A stretch of 31,669 bases of DNA from a virus: IMG/VR virus record IMGVR_UViG_3300031787_000545, positions 1 to 31,669 of that record. One strand, given 5' to 3'. The notes beneath the pieces are model-generated. The model did no database searches and had not been told where the DNA came from. It saw only the letters and a program-made list of their open reading frames with translations. Numbering within the stretch: position 1 is the first letter of the stretch; the number at the start of each line of letters is the position of its first letter. This document shows, in pieces, positions 20,558 through 27,849 of this stretch. Position numbers and translations under genes: made by a program.

Positions 20558-20905
20558 TTAGAATTGGAACTGAACTGTCATTTCAGGCATGAACTCTACA
20601 GTTGCTATGTAGGTTACTGTGTTAGTGCTAGAGTTTTGCACACGAATCTCATCACCAGCTTGTAAAACTACCTCTGCCTCTCCATCTAATCTAATAAAAT
20701 CACCAGCACCTAAGTTCTTACCACCAACAATGAAGTATTCAGTGTTAGTAGAGACATCATACCAATAGACCTTTGGAGTGTCATTGCCGGTAAGACTAAT
20801 GATATACATTAACTGCCAAAGACCAGTATTCTTGGTAGGAACCGTAAGAATAGTATCCTTGGTGGTGGTGGTCTTAGTTGTAACAGCGGAGACTTTTCTG
20901 GTCAT
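20558..20905 (-). CDS. hypothetical beta-rich structural protein
   Basis: A 115-residue protein with alternating hydrophobic strands (LMYIISLTGNDTPKVYWYDV; FIVGGKNLGAGDFIRLDG; VLQAGDEIRVQNSSTN). That pattern suggests a beta-sandwich such as a minor tail or head decoration subunit. It has no cysteine or catalytic motif. It overlaps the holin-like gene upstream by 4 nt and lies between that and the basic ORFs. No family recognised with certainty. Confidence 0.65.
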   Translation of the reverse strand: MTRKVSAVTTKTTTTKDTILTVPTKNTGLWQLMYIISLTGNDTPKVYWYDVSTNTEYFIVGGKNLGAGDFIRLDGEAEVVLQAGDEIRVQNSSTNTVTYIATVEFMPEMTVQFQF

Positions 20906-21078
20906 TTCTTACCGAGCCACTTCTGTACAGTATCAGTTTCGTAGATTCTAAAGGAAGTCCACACAATCGTAAATAAAGCAGCAATAGCGGGTAGAACCTC
21001 TGCTAGTGTACCAATAACGGTAGCCACCGATAAAACATCAGTGACTTGCTTAACGCCTTCTGTTGCCTGTTGTGCCAT
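20902..21078 (-). CDS. 58-residue holin-like membrane protein
   Basis: A 58-residue protein (MAQQATEGVKQVTDVLSVAT...). Residues about 15-44 are hydrophobic (VIGTLAEVLPAIAALFTIVW), then TSFRIYETDTVQKW is an amphipathic basic-aromatic tail. This resembles small class II holins encoded in the tail/head region of T7-like phages (T7 gp17.5 is 67 residues). Because a second holin candidate lies beside the lysozyme, either this one or the other may be the true timing holin or one may act as antiholin; I cannot tell. It overlaps the next gene by 4 nt. Confidence 0.55.
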   Translation of the reverse strand: MAQQATEGVKQVTDVLSVATVIGTLAEVLPAIAALFTIVWTSFRIYETDTVQKWLGKK

Positions 21079-21086
21079 AATTATAC

Positions 21087-21383
21087 CTAGTAGTAAATTG
21101 GAATGTAGCCATTAGCGTTCGTAGACCAAGCAACGGTGGCTGATGCGTCTTCATAGACATTGATGTAATCACGACCTGCAACTTTACCAGTAGTACTAGC
21201 AAGAACGTCTACTAGCATCGCGGTGTCATAACTATTTGCTGGTACCGGAGCAGAGACTTGATTCTGTACAGGAATGTAATCAATCCACTTCTTTAAACCA
21301 GTAGTACTTGCCAACACATTGACAACTATTTTGGTTTCTCCGTTGGCAGTGGCATAGGTGGAAGGATAGCAACGAGGTATCAT
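21087..21383 (-). CDS. hypothetical protein with an internal duplication
   Basis: A 98-residue beta-rich protein. The segments VVNVLASTTGLKKWIDYIPV (about 20-39) and LVDVLASTTGKVAGRDYINV (about 57-76) are clear repeats of one another, with a seven-residue identical core VLASTTG. It follows the terminator after the capsid operon part and has its own SD (AAGAGG). Likely a virion surface or tail protein judging by location and composition; no family recognised. Confidence 0.65.
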   Translation of the reverse strand: MIPRCYPSTYATANGETKIVVNVLASTTGLKKWIDYIPVQNQVSAPVPANSYDTAMLVDVLASTTGKVAGRDYINVYEDASATVAWSTNANGYIPIYY

Positions 21384-21430
21384 ATTAGGCCTCTTTAGTT
21401 TTCTTTAACACCCTTAGTAAAGATGCTAAA

Positions 21431-21465
21431 GAAAAGCCCCATAGGGGCAAAACCGTTAAGGTTTT
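21431..21465 (-). terminator. tandem-hairpin terminator after the capsid genes
   Basis: On the - strand, right after the 109-aa gene's stop, lie two hairpins in a row: AAAACC-TTAAC-GGTTTT (21465 to 21449) and GCCCC-TAT-GGGGC (21448 to 21436), the second followed by TTTTC and TTT. The second is an intrinsic terminator shape with a short loop and a four-T run interrupted by C. It may be partial, as the late genes downstream still need transcription. T7 has a comparable terminator (Tphi) after gene 10. Confidence 0.7.
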
Positions 21466-21466
21466 A

Positions 21467-21796
21467 TTACCAAGTAGGACGACCAACCAGAACCTTGATA
21501 GTTGTCTCAGCAAGGTTTAGCGGATCAGTGCCACTCTCATTTTGGAAGCGTACAGTAACTACGTTAGCAGCAGATACCCAAGCAGTTGCTGTCATACCAG
21601 CAAGGTCAACTCCAAGAGAGAAGCCAATAACGATGTCTCCAAGAGCAACACCAGGAACTGCAATAGTATCGCTGTCGCCAGCGCCATCTGCAAGGCTGTC
21701 AGCATTGATGGTGGCTTTAACTTCCCACATCTCGCTAAACAGGCCTTGGAACTGTTCACGTCCGCGAACTGAAGTAACTGCGGTTGCGTTTGCCAT
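21467..21796 (-). CDS. probable head/decoration structural protein
   Basis: A 109-residue protein directly after the capsid gene. It is beta-rich: MWEVKATINADSLADGAGDS, IAVPGVALGDIVIGFSLGVD, TATAWVSAANVVTVRFQNES, then TTIKVLVGRP. The VPGVALGD and SAANVVTVRFQN pieces are typical of small virion proteins found next to capsid genes in many uncultured phages, so a decoration or cement subunit fits. SD GGAG precedes the ATG at a 9-nt spacing. A strong hairpin (21822-21846) precedes the SD. Exact function is unknown. Confidence 0.7.
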   Translation of the reverse strand: MANATAVTSVRGREQFQGLFSEMWEVKATINADSLADGAGDSDTIAVPGVALGDIVIGFSLGVDLAGMTATAWVSAANVVTVRFQNESGTDPLNLAETTIKVLVGRPTW

Positions 21797-21821
21797 TTCT
21801 TAATCTCCTTTAGTGGTTAAT

Positions 21822-21846
21822 GGGGCCAGCCTTATGAGCCAGCCCC
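21822..21846 (-). promoter_or_regulatory. stable hairpin between the capsid gene and the 109-aa gene
   Basis: On the - strand the RNA reads GGGGCUGGCU-CAUAA-GGCUGGCCCC, a 10-bp stem with three G-U pairs and a 5-nt loop. It lies 16 nt after the capsid stop and just upstream of the SD for the next gene. The downstream sequence (ATTAACC) has no U-run, so it is not a standard terminator. It may protect the capsid mRNA or adjust the ratio of the two proteins. Confidence 0.65.
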
Positions 21847-21862
21847 AACTCAGTTATCCCGA

Positions 21863-22825
21863 TTAGGCCGGAACAGCAAGAGCCACTGCAGCAGAGTCAG
21901 AAGCACCAGTACGCAGAGCACCAGCACCATACAGCGTGTCAGCGGTCAAGAGCGTACCAAGGTATTCCTGCTTGTACTGGGTCTGCACACGAACACCAAG
22001 CTGCTCAACCAGAACTGCAAAGTCAGGATGTGCCAGCAAGCAGATACGGTCTGTAGTAGTATTACCAGCGCCTGTATCAGCATTGGTCGTGACATAGACT
22101 TTAACGCCATAGATGTCGCCAATCATGCCGTTGCGGATGGTGTTGCCACCAGCAGCATCACCAGTAAAGGCCTGCTCAGTGAAACGAGCAATACCCATCA
22201 GGGTGTTACGGCTTGATGGAGGAACGATCAGGAAACGACCATCCATCGGAACATCGGCATCATCCAGACGCTGAATAGCACGGCGAATACCAACATCGGT
22301 CAGTGCAGCAGCGTTAGAAGACGAGGAGTTGTATGCAGTCGAGCCATCCGAACCAATAAAGGCTTTGGTCGAAGCGCTTGAAGAAGCATAGTCATCCGTA
22401 CCGATGGTAGCACCATTAGCGGCACGACCAAGGCGAACCAGCGTGGTGTCAATCTGACGAGCAAGGCTGTAACCAGCGTCTTCGGTATAGAAACGGCGCA
22501 GCGATGACAGAGCCTGAACTTCAGCAAAGTCTTCGATCAGTCGGCTATACTCAAAGTGCTTGTCGATGGTGACAGTTTTTTCCGTGCTGCTCTCGCCAAT
22601 CAGAGTAACTTGCGAAGAAGCAGTCTTGGAAGTAGCAGAGCCACGACCAGCAACGGGGAAGTGAACCACGTCACCCTTGCGGCCTTTCATGTTCATTTTC
22701 TTGAACAGATTAGCAGCAACTAGGTTCTTTTTGTAAGCGGCAACGATTTCGTCAGACCATACCTCAGGTACGAAACCTGCGGTGTTGGCATTCGATTGTG
22801 TAATGTTATTGGTACCCAAAGGCAT
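21863..22825 (-). CDS. major capsid protein (HK97 fold)
   Basis: A 320-residue head protein. The N-terminal region FVPEVWSDEIVAAYKKNLVA, then NLFKKMNMKGRKGDVVHFPV, is typical of the T7-type coat N-arm; the spine helix region includes RRFYTEDAGYSLARQIDTTL; the P-domain contains IQRLDDADVPMDGRFLIVPP; the C-terminus has LLTADTLYGAGALR. The size fits the HK97-like coats of podoviruses (T7 gp10A has 345). The coding DNA is visibly richer in GC and in frequent codons than neighbours, as expected of the most highly expressed gene. SD AAAAGGAA precedes the ATG. It follows the scaffold gene by 33 nt. Confidence 0.93.
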   Translation of the reverse strand: MPLGTNNITQSNANTAGFVPEVWSDEIVAAYKKNLVAANLFKKMNMKGRKGDVVHFPVAGRGSATSKTASSQVTLIGESSTEKTVTIDKHFEYSRLIEDFAEVQALSSLRRFYTEDAGYSLARQIDTTLVRLGRAANGATIGTDDYASSSASTKAFIGSDGSTAYNSSSSNAAALTDVGIRRAIQRLDDADVPMDGRFLIVPPSSRNTLMGIARFTEQAFTGDAAGGNTIRNGMIGDIYGVKVYVTTNADTGAGNTTTDRICLLAHPDFAVLVEQLGVRVQTQYKQEYLGTLLTADTLYGAGALRTGASDSAAVALAVPA

Positions 22826-22857
22826 GATAAAATTCCTTTTCTAAAATGTTAAGTTAG

Positions 22858-23655
22858 TTACCTAACTCTGCCTTCTCGGTATGCCTGCATGATTTCGTCT
22901 TGCATCATATCGTATCGGTCAGGGTCAGTTTGCATGAGTTTAATAATGTCTGCTCTACGATAAACCTTCCTAGAAGGCGTTTCATCGCTACCAGATGGAA
23001 CAGTAGTAGTAGCGGCTTTGACGGCTTGGCTCCTGACTTGTTTCTCTGCGTTGACAGTCTGTGTTGCTACTTGCTTGCGTTCCTTCCATAAGGAAAGAAG
23101 TTCATCGCCAGCATCATAGTCAAAAGACCTGTCAGCACGAACAAACAACTCTGCACGAACCTTTGAACCAGCAACCCAATTTTGGAATCCTGGATCAGCA
23201 ACGATTTCCTGAAAGTCGGGATGTCGTGCCTTTAGTTCATTAAAAGCCTTTGCCTGTTTCATCTCAAAGGAAAGCTGTTCAGCTTCTTTAATCTTTGGAT
23301 GATTCTCAATTGCCTTTGCTACTGCTCTATTCGGATCAGCGAAGAAATCAGTTTCTTCTACAGGTTCCGATTGCAGTTGCTGTTTTGTCGAAGTTTGGGC
23401 TTTGATGAAGTCATCCACAACTTTACGAAGTTCTCCGACCTCACTGCCTTGGCGACCGATTAACTTCTCAGCCTCCATGTGCATCTGAGCAATTTCTTTG
23501 GCACTCTTACCCTTATATTTATCAGGGAGGCCTTCATCTTCAACTTGCTCTTGCTGAACTGGTTCTGCAGATTCTGCTTGAGTAGGTTCAGCGGCGATGT
23601 CGGTTATAACTTCTTGTGTTTCTTCTTCCTTACCTTCTTCAATAAAACGAGCCAT
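22858..23655 (-). CDS. capsid scaffolding protein
   Basis: A 265-residue, Glu/Gln/Lys-rich protein. It opens with an acidic disordered tract (EEGKEEETQEVITDIAAEPT), continues as GLPDKYKGKSAKEIAQMHME (a scaffold signature), a central coiled coil (EQLSFEMKQAKAFNELKARH), and ends in a basic C-terminal helix (DEIMQAYREGRVR), which in other scaffolds contacts the coat. It lies immediately upstream of the capsid gene, as gp9 does in T7. SD GGGAG precedes the ATG. Confidence 0.9.
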   Translation of the reverse strand: MARFIEEGKEEETQEVITDIAAEPTQAESAEPVQQEQVEDEGLPDKYKGKSAKEIAQMHMEAEKLIGRQGSEVGELRKVVDDFIKAQTSTKQQLQSEPVEETDFFADPNRAVAKAIENHPKIKEAEQLSFEMKQAKAFNELKARHPDFQEIVADPGFQNWVAGSKVRAELFVRADRSFDYDAGDELLSLWKERKQVATQTVNAEKQVRSQAVKAATTTVPSGSDETPSRKVYRRADIIKLMQTDPDRYDMMQDEIMQAYREGRVR

Positions 23656-23722
23656 ATTGTCTCCCGTGCATATAGCATTTTAGGAAAGCATTTTACAAAT
23701 GTGAGGGCGTTCCCGTTCCCCT

Positions 23723-23956
23723 CTAAGAGTTCATCTTCCTTTCGTACTTGATGTGACTCTCGCGTTTACGCACCCATTGGGCAGCGGCGGTGGGAAAAGA
23801 CCCACTGTAGCCTTCCAACATAAAGTGCGGAGTGCTGATGATTCTAGATGCGTCATTTCCACAGTGAGGACACTGTATGACTGTTACTGAATCATCAACG
23901 TATTTTTCACTGACGTGATCCTTCACGCAGCGGAATTCAAATATTCTTTTCGCCAT
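23723..23956 (-). CDS. FmdB-like zinc-ribbon protein
   Basis: A 77-residue protein with RCVKDH near residue 9 and CPHC near 29-32, giving a C/H...CxxC zinc site like that of the FmdB regulatory ribbons, then ASRIISTPHFMLEG and a basic C-terminal helix (WVRKRESHIKYERKM). Related ribbons are common just upstream of scaffold or head genes in podoviruses. The target is unknown; a nucleic-acid or protein-binding adaptor is the best guess. Its ATG lies 20 nt inside the preceding gene. Confidence 0.8.
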   Translation of the reverse strand: MAKRIFEFRCVKDHVSEKYVDDSVTVIQCPHCGNDASRIISTPHFMLEGYSGSFPTAAAQWVRKRESHIKYERKMNS

Positions 23957-24179
23957 CTTTTAGTTCCTCATAGGTTCGTTGCGACAGTTCCCGTAGTCCA
24001 ATGAAATAGTCTAGGATGTCGATTTGTCCTTTACGGAACTCGATAGTGTCTTTATCGCAGTTACGGATGTCTTCGTATTGCTGAAGCATCGCTTGCAGGT
24101 CTTCGATTAGGTCTTTCCAGCCGGGGTGGATGAAGAGGTCGAACCTGTTATCGTAATATTGTTGTAGTTCTGGCGACAT
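23937..24179 (-). CDS. hypothetical helical protein
   Basis: An 80-residue protein starting MSPELQQYYDNRFDLFIHPG. I take ATG 24179; the frame is open to a TTG at 24215, but that would add only AT-rich promoter sequence of the divergent HNH gene. The protein is helical and acidic with a WKDLIEDLQAMLQQYEDIR segment; such MSPELQxYYxxxxDLFxxxGW proteins are frequent near head genes of marine and freshwater podoviruses. Function is unknown. The SD is weak (TAAGAAA). Confidence 0.65.
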   Translation of the reverse strand: MSPELQQYYDNRFDLFIHPGWKDLIEDLQAMLQQYEDIRNCDKDTIEFRKGQIDILDYFIGLRELSQRTYEELKDGEKNI

Positions 24180-24204
24180 TTTCTTAATTATACCAAAATA
24201 TTTC

Positions 24205-24233
24205 TTGACATTCAACTATAAGTATGCTAACAT
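24205..24233 (+). promoter_or_regulatory. sigma70-type extended -10 promoter for the HNH gene
   Basis: TTGACA (24205-24210), a 17-bp spacer, and TAACAT (24228-24233) preceded by TGC, an extended -10. The predicted start near 24240 leaves a leader of about 16 nt before the ATG at 24256, with AGGAG at 24246-24250. This is the only consensus-like host promoter I found in the window and it drives a gene that faces against the rest of the late module. Confidence 0.72.
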
Positions 24234-24255
24234 CTGCTGTTTCACAGGAGACTCT

Positions 24256-24825
24256 ATGCCATTTCAATATGTCCTTACCGCTGAAGAAAGAACTAATTTA
24301 TTAACCTGGGCCAAGCAAGGCTTTGGTTATACTGAAATAGCCAGTAAACTAAATAACAAAGTCTCTAAGCAAAGAGTAGAGCAAATATGTAAAAAGAATA
24401 ACATCAAGGCAACTGAGATTAAGCGTCAAAAGAGGCGCGAACAATTCGAGGCCAAGATGCAAGCTAAGTGGGGTAATAAATGGAAAGACATGGAATACCG
24501 TAAGTCTTTTATTTATACCGCCATGAGAGAGAAGTTCAAAGCCAAAAAAGCAAACTCTCTTCGTGTTGGAAAAGAGTTCTCAATTGAGTTTGGTGATATT
24601 GACTTCCCTACTCACTGTCCTATCCTTGGGATAGAACTTAATTACTTCAATGAAGAAGGCTACTTAGATGATTCTCCGTCCTTTGATCGTATAGACCCAC
24701 TAAAAGGCTACATCAAAGGTAATGTCGCTATAATCTCTATGAGGGCTAACCGCATTAAGAATAATGGTACTGCCGAAGAACATGAGAAAATTGCTCAGTT
24801 CATGCGGCAGCACAGAATTACTTAG
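24256..24825 (+). CDS. free-standing HNH endonuclease with N-terminal HTH
   Basis: A 189-residue protein, on the + strand inside the - strand late operon. Residues 1-50 form a helix-turn-helix-like domain (GYTEIASKLNNKVSKQRVEQ); 50-100 is basic; 117-170 is a HNH-like core with FPTHCPILGIELNY, SPSFDRIDPLKGYIKGNVAI and SMRANRIKNNGT, the pattern of the phage HNH/McrA type. It has its own extended -10 promoter and a strong SD. It ends in a TAG that overlaps the TAA of the convergent 89-aa gene. It is probably a selfish homing nuclease; a role in packaging or DNA degradation is less likely because it is far from the terminase and has its own expression. Confidence 0.82.
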   Translation: MPFQYVLTAEERTNLLTWAKQGFGYTEIASKLNNKVSKQRVEQICKKNNIKATEIKRQKRREQFEAKMQAKWGNKWKDMEYRKSFIYTAMREKFKAKKANSLRVGKEFSIEFGDIDFPTHCPILGIELNYFNEEGYLDDSPSFDRIDPLKGYIKGNVAIISMRANRIKNNGTAEEHEKIAQFMRQHRIT

Positions 24826-25091
24826 CAGTCCTCTGCACCCTCAAACTCAGGCTTTTGCTTGATGATTGCGTAGAGTTGGGCACGGTCTGCACCAGCGACA
24901 TATTCGTCACCAGCGATTTGAACCTTGCCAGCAGCTAGAGGCTGTTTCTCAGCGGCACGAGCCTCGGCAGATGCGTAGCCATAGAAAGTGACTTCTGTGC
25001 CTTTGCCTTTGAAATCTTCTTGTACAGCACCGATGTTCCAGTATTCGGCTGTCACCCCAAATTCAGTCATTACAGATTTTTTGAGTGCCAT
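24822..25091 (-). CDS. hypothetical protein downstream of the tail fibre
   Basis: An 89-residue protein with a beta-rich core (GVTAEYWNIGAVQEDFKGKG; TEVTFYGYASAEARAAEKQP) and an Ala-rich C-terminus. Such a small gene next to a fibre gene often codes for an assembly partner or a minor tail subunit. SD AAGGAGA lies before the ATG. The + strand HNH gene ends against its stop codon. Confidence 0.65.
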   Translation of the reverse strand: MALKKSVMTEFGVTAEYWNIGAVQEDFKGKGTEVTFYGYASAEARAAEKQPLAAGKVQIAGDEYVAGADRAQLYAIIKQKPEFEGAEDC

Positions 25092-25104
25092 GTTTTCTCC
25101 TTGA

Positions 25105-27849
25105 TTAAGTAACTACTGCTAGTTTACGAATTGTTCCACCTGCGTCTTTGATCTCAATGTAACCAGAGATTGTTAGTGCTGTTGCTGTGTGCGTACCAAA
25201 GCGAACTAGTCCTGTACCTTTTGGTGTTAGTGCTAGGTCGATGTTGGTGTCAGTTCCAAGAGTTTGAAATTCAGGGGTAGATCCAGCAGGAGCGCCAATA
25301 ACCGCGCAATAATTTGCAGGGGCGTTAATATGACGAACACGGAACTGGATTGCCGTTACGCTTGACGCAGTTGAGAAACGATGTTCACCAGTACCTTTTG
25401 TCGTATACAAAATTCCAGGATTTGTATCAGAACCTTGCGCCGATAACTGCGGATACCCTGTAGTAGCGTTACCAGTAACCTGCACATAGTTCACAGCAGA
25501 GGCGGTGTTGCTGACTCTTAACTGCTCACCACCACCAGTATTTAACTTAACAGCACCAGTTCCTTTAGTAGTCAGGTTTAGGTCGATGTTGGTGTCTGTT
25601 CCGGTTGAAACAATACTTGGAGAAAGGTTAGTAATTGAACCATTTAAGGTAAAATAATTAACACCAGAGGCCGGTGATAACACATCTAATGATGTAACAC
25701 TATTAGTCAGTAATGAAATTGAACGATTACCTTTACTGGCAAGCTGCAACCCAATATTTGCATCAGAGCCTTGTGCAGAAATAACAGGGCGAGATGTGGT
25801 TGCATTACCAGTAACCTGAACATAGTTGACTGCAGAAGTTGTTGGGGCAACAAGAAATTGTGTTCCGCTATTGCCCATACTTATGTTACCAAGCGCACCG
25901 GATACAGCCGAGCCGATGTTAATGGTCGTGGTAGACCCAGAGACACCAGCGGTTCCGATGTTGACTGCTTTTGTCGTTCCGTTGGTAGTTGCGCCAGTAC
26001 CAAGGTTTAGGGTCTGTGCGCCTGTGGACTGGCCTACTGTAATTGCTGATGTTTGAGCTGTGCCACCAAGAGTTAAAACTCCAGTAGTTAATCCAGTTCC
26101 AATTGATATGTTGCTTCCAGCAGTTGAAAAATTAATTGAGGAAGCTGCAGTTAAACTTCCGTTGGCTGTTACAGCACCGTCTACATAGACATTATTATCA
26201 TAATAAGTATTTCCTTCTATGTAGCCTTCGCCACTTACATAGAATCTATCGGTTGTTGCGTCTATCGTATTAGTAACTGTGTTGTATTGATAAACTGCAT
26301 CGGTAGTTAAGCCAACCACATAAACTCTGTTTGCCGCAGTTGAATCTATAAATAATCCAGTTGGGCCTGTTTCTTGAAATCCAACATAGATATTGTTTAC
26401 GCGCGTAGCGGTGCTGATATTCCAGGCGGTTCCAAGCGTATATTCATTTATGTCATCACCAGTAGAGCCAAGCACCCACATCTTTGTTCCGTCTGCGCTT
26501 AGATTTACTTGTTGTGGATTAGATTCAACAGATGCAACGCTAAAAGAAATGCTTGCATAAGAAGCGGTTGAAATATCCCAAGGTGTGCTTAATGTGTATT
26601 GGTAAACCGTGTCATTAGTCGCTCCAACAATATACATGGTCGTGCCATCAGGCTTAAACCACATACCAGTTGGCGCAGAGTCTTGGGTTGTTACGCTAAA
26701 GGATTTGGATGCGTAGGTTGCGGTTGTTATGTCCCACGCTACGGATAATGTGTATTGGTAGACGGTATCGTTTGTTTGACCAAGCATGAACATCGTCAGA
26801 CCATCGTCTTTGAAAAAAACATCAACAGGTGTGGTGTCTTGTGTTACTCCTGTTGATACCGCAGTAAATGTTGCGGTAGAAACATCCCACGCAGTCCCAA
26901 GAGTGTATTCGTTTACATCATCACCAGTCGAACCACAGACATACATCTTGGTTCCGTTTGAACCAATAAATAATCCTTGGGGGTTATTTTCCTGCCCCAC
27001 AACACTCACGGTCTTACCAGAGTAAACCCAGCCAGTAATGCCTGTGTCGATTGTCAGGGTTGCGTCTGTGGTGGGTGCGTCTAGGGCTAGAGTAGTAAAA
27101 GTGCCTGCTGCTGGGGTGGAGCCGCCGATGGTAGTGCCGTCTATTGAGCCGCCAGTGACTGTTACACTGTTAGCATTCTGTGTAGCAATAGTGCCAAGAC
27201 CTAGATTAGTCCTAGCATTGGGTGCAGTAGTAGCGCCAGTACCGCCATTAGCAATTGGTAGAGTACCAGTAATGTCTGCGGTAGAGATATTGATCTGGTC
27301 CCAGGCAAGGTTGGAGCCATCAGTGGTTAGATATTTACCAGAGTTGCCTGACTGAGTAGGAATAATATCGCCTCTAGTCATAAAGGCGTTATATTGCTCT
27401 GCTACTGCTGTTGGAACGACTAAACCAGCATCAATCTCATCGCCATTAGACAGTGTAATGACTAAGGAGCCATCAAAATCAATCTTAGCATCAACAACAG
27501 AGACACCATCCTTGCCATCTACACCATCAATACCATCCTTACCCTGTGCGCCATTGAGGCCAGCAGGGCCTGGTAGGCCATCTTTACCGTCTTTGCCGTC
27601 TTTACCGTCTCTGCCGGGAGCACCAACCATTGCTGGTGTTGCCAACAGTTCTTGGAACTTGTCATTTAGGCGGCTTTCGATCTGTTTTAGAGCGTCTACC
27701 ACCATCTTAGCGTTTTTACCTACCTCTTCTTCACGCTTTTGACGAGCAGCCTTAATGGTTTGTTCAATTTCAACCAATGCTTGTTGCTGTTCCTCTAAGG
27801 AAACAGACTCAGAACCTATTTTTTTAATAAATTCTTTGATGTTAGGCAT
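25105..27849 (-). CDS. modular tail fibre: coiled coil, collagen-like, propeller repeats, tip repeats
   Basis: A 914-residue protein counted from ATG 27849 (a TTG at 27858 would add three residues). In order: a coiled coil (about 15-70); a collagen-like Gly-X-Y run of 13 triplets (about 76-115; GAPGRDGKDGKDGKDGLPG); a fibre-linker domain with LPIANGGTGATT; about five tandem propeller-type repeats (about 285-530, each with ...TMYI/WVLG..., VYQYTLS and AWDIST); a GxTT(I/L)xxG linker; and four C-terminal repeats of about 45 residues (nt about 25120-25860) containing VNYVQVTGNATT and GTDTNIDLxLTxKGTG. It overlaps the portal stop by 8 nt. The parts fit a long receptor-binding fibre, so the phage has two fibre genes. 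No intramolecular chaperone domain is visible at the end. Confidence 0.85.
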   Translation of the reverse strand: MPNIKEFIKKIGSESVSLEEQQQALVEIEQTIKAARQKREEEVGKNAKMVVDALKQIESRLNDKFQELLATPAMVGAPGRDGKDGKDGKDGLPGPAGLNGAQGKDGIDGVDGKDGVSVVDAKIDFDGSLVITLSNGDEIDAGLVVPTAVAEQYNAFMTRGDIIPTQSGNSGKYLTTDGSNLAWDQINISTADITGTLPIANGGTGATTAPNARTNLGLGTIATQNANSVTVTGGSIDGTTIGGSTPAAGTFTTLALDAPTTDATLTIDTGITGWVYSGKTVSVVGQENNPQGLFIGSNGTKMYVCGSTGDDVNEYTLGTAWDVSTATFTAVSTGVTQDTTPVDVFFKDDGLTMFMLGQTNDTVYQYTLSVAWDITTATYASKSFSVTTQDSAPTGMWFKPDGTTMYIVGATNDTVYQYTLSTPWDISTASYASISFSVASVESNPQQVNLSADGTKMWVLGSTGDDINEYTLGTAWNISTATRVNNIYVGFQETGPTGLFIDSTAANRVYVVGLTTDAVYQYNTVTNTIDATTDRFYVSGEGYIEGNTYYDNNVYVDGAVTANGSLTAASSINFSTAGSNISIGTGLTTGVLTLGGTAQTSAITVGQSTGAQTLNLGTGATTNGTTKAVNIGTAGVSGSTTTINIGSAVSGALGNISMGNSGTQFLVAPTTSAVNYVQVTGNATTSRPVISAQGSDANIGLQLASKGNRSISLLTNSVTSLDVLSPASGVNYFTLNGSITNLSPSIVSTGTDTNIDLNLTTKGTGAVKLNTGGGEQLRVSNTASAVNYVQVTGNATTGYPQLSAQGSDTNPGILYTTKGTGEHRFSTASSVTAIQFRVRHINAPANYCAVIGAPAGSTPEFQTLGTDTNIDLALTPKGTGLVRFGTHTATALTISGYIEIKDAGGTIRKLAVVT

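Noticed and set aside
22852-22867. 6-bp hairpin at the scaffold stop codon
   Set aside because: Short stem, no following U-run and partly within the stop region; too weak to call as a terminator.
23669-23698. Promoter-like sites upstream of the scaffold gene (TTGTAA-N18-TATATG with TGC)
   Set aside because: Transcription would begin within the scaffold SD near 23662, leaving no usable leader, and matches are only 4 of 6 at each box.
24205-24255. HNH reading frame start at TTG 24205
   Set aside because: That part is the promoter and leader; ATG 24256 has AGGAG at the right spacing.
27458-27742. 94-residue + strand ORF rich in Pro, Ser and Leu
   Set aside because: It is the reverse complement of the collagen-like Gly-X-Y repeats, not a gene.
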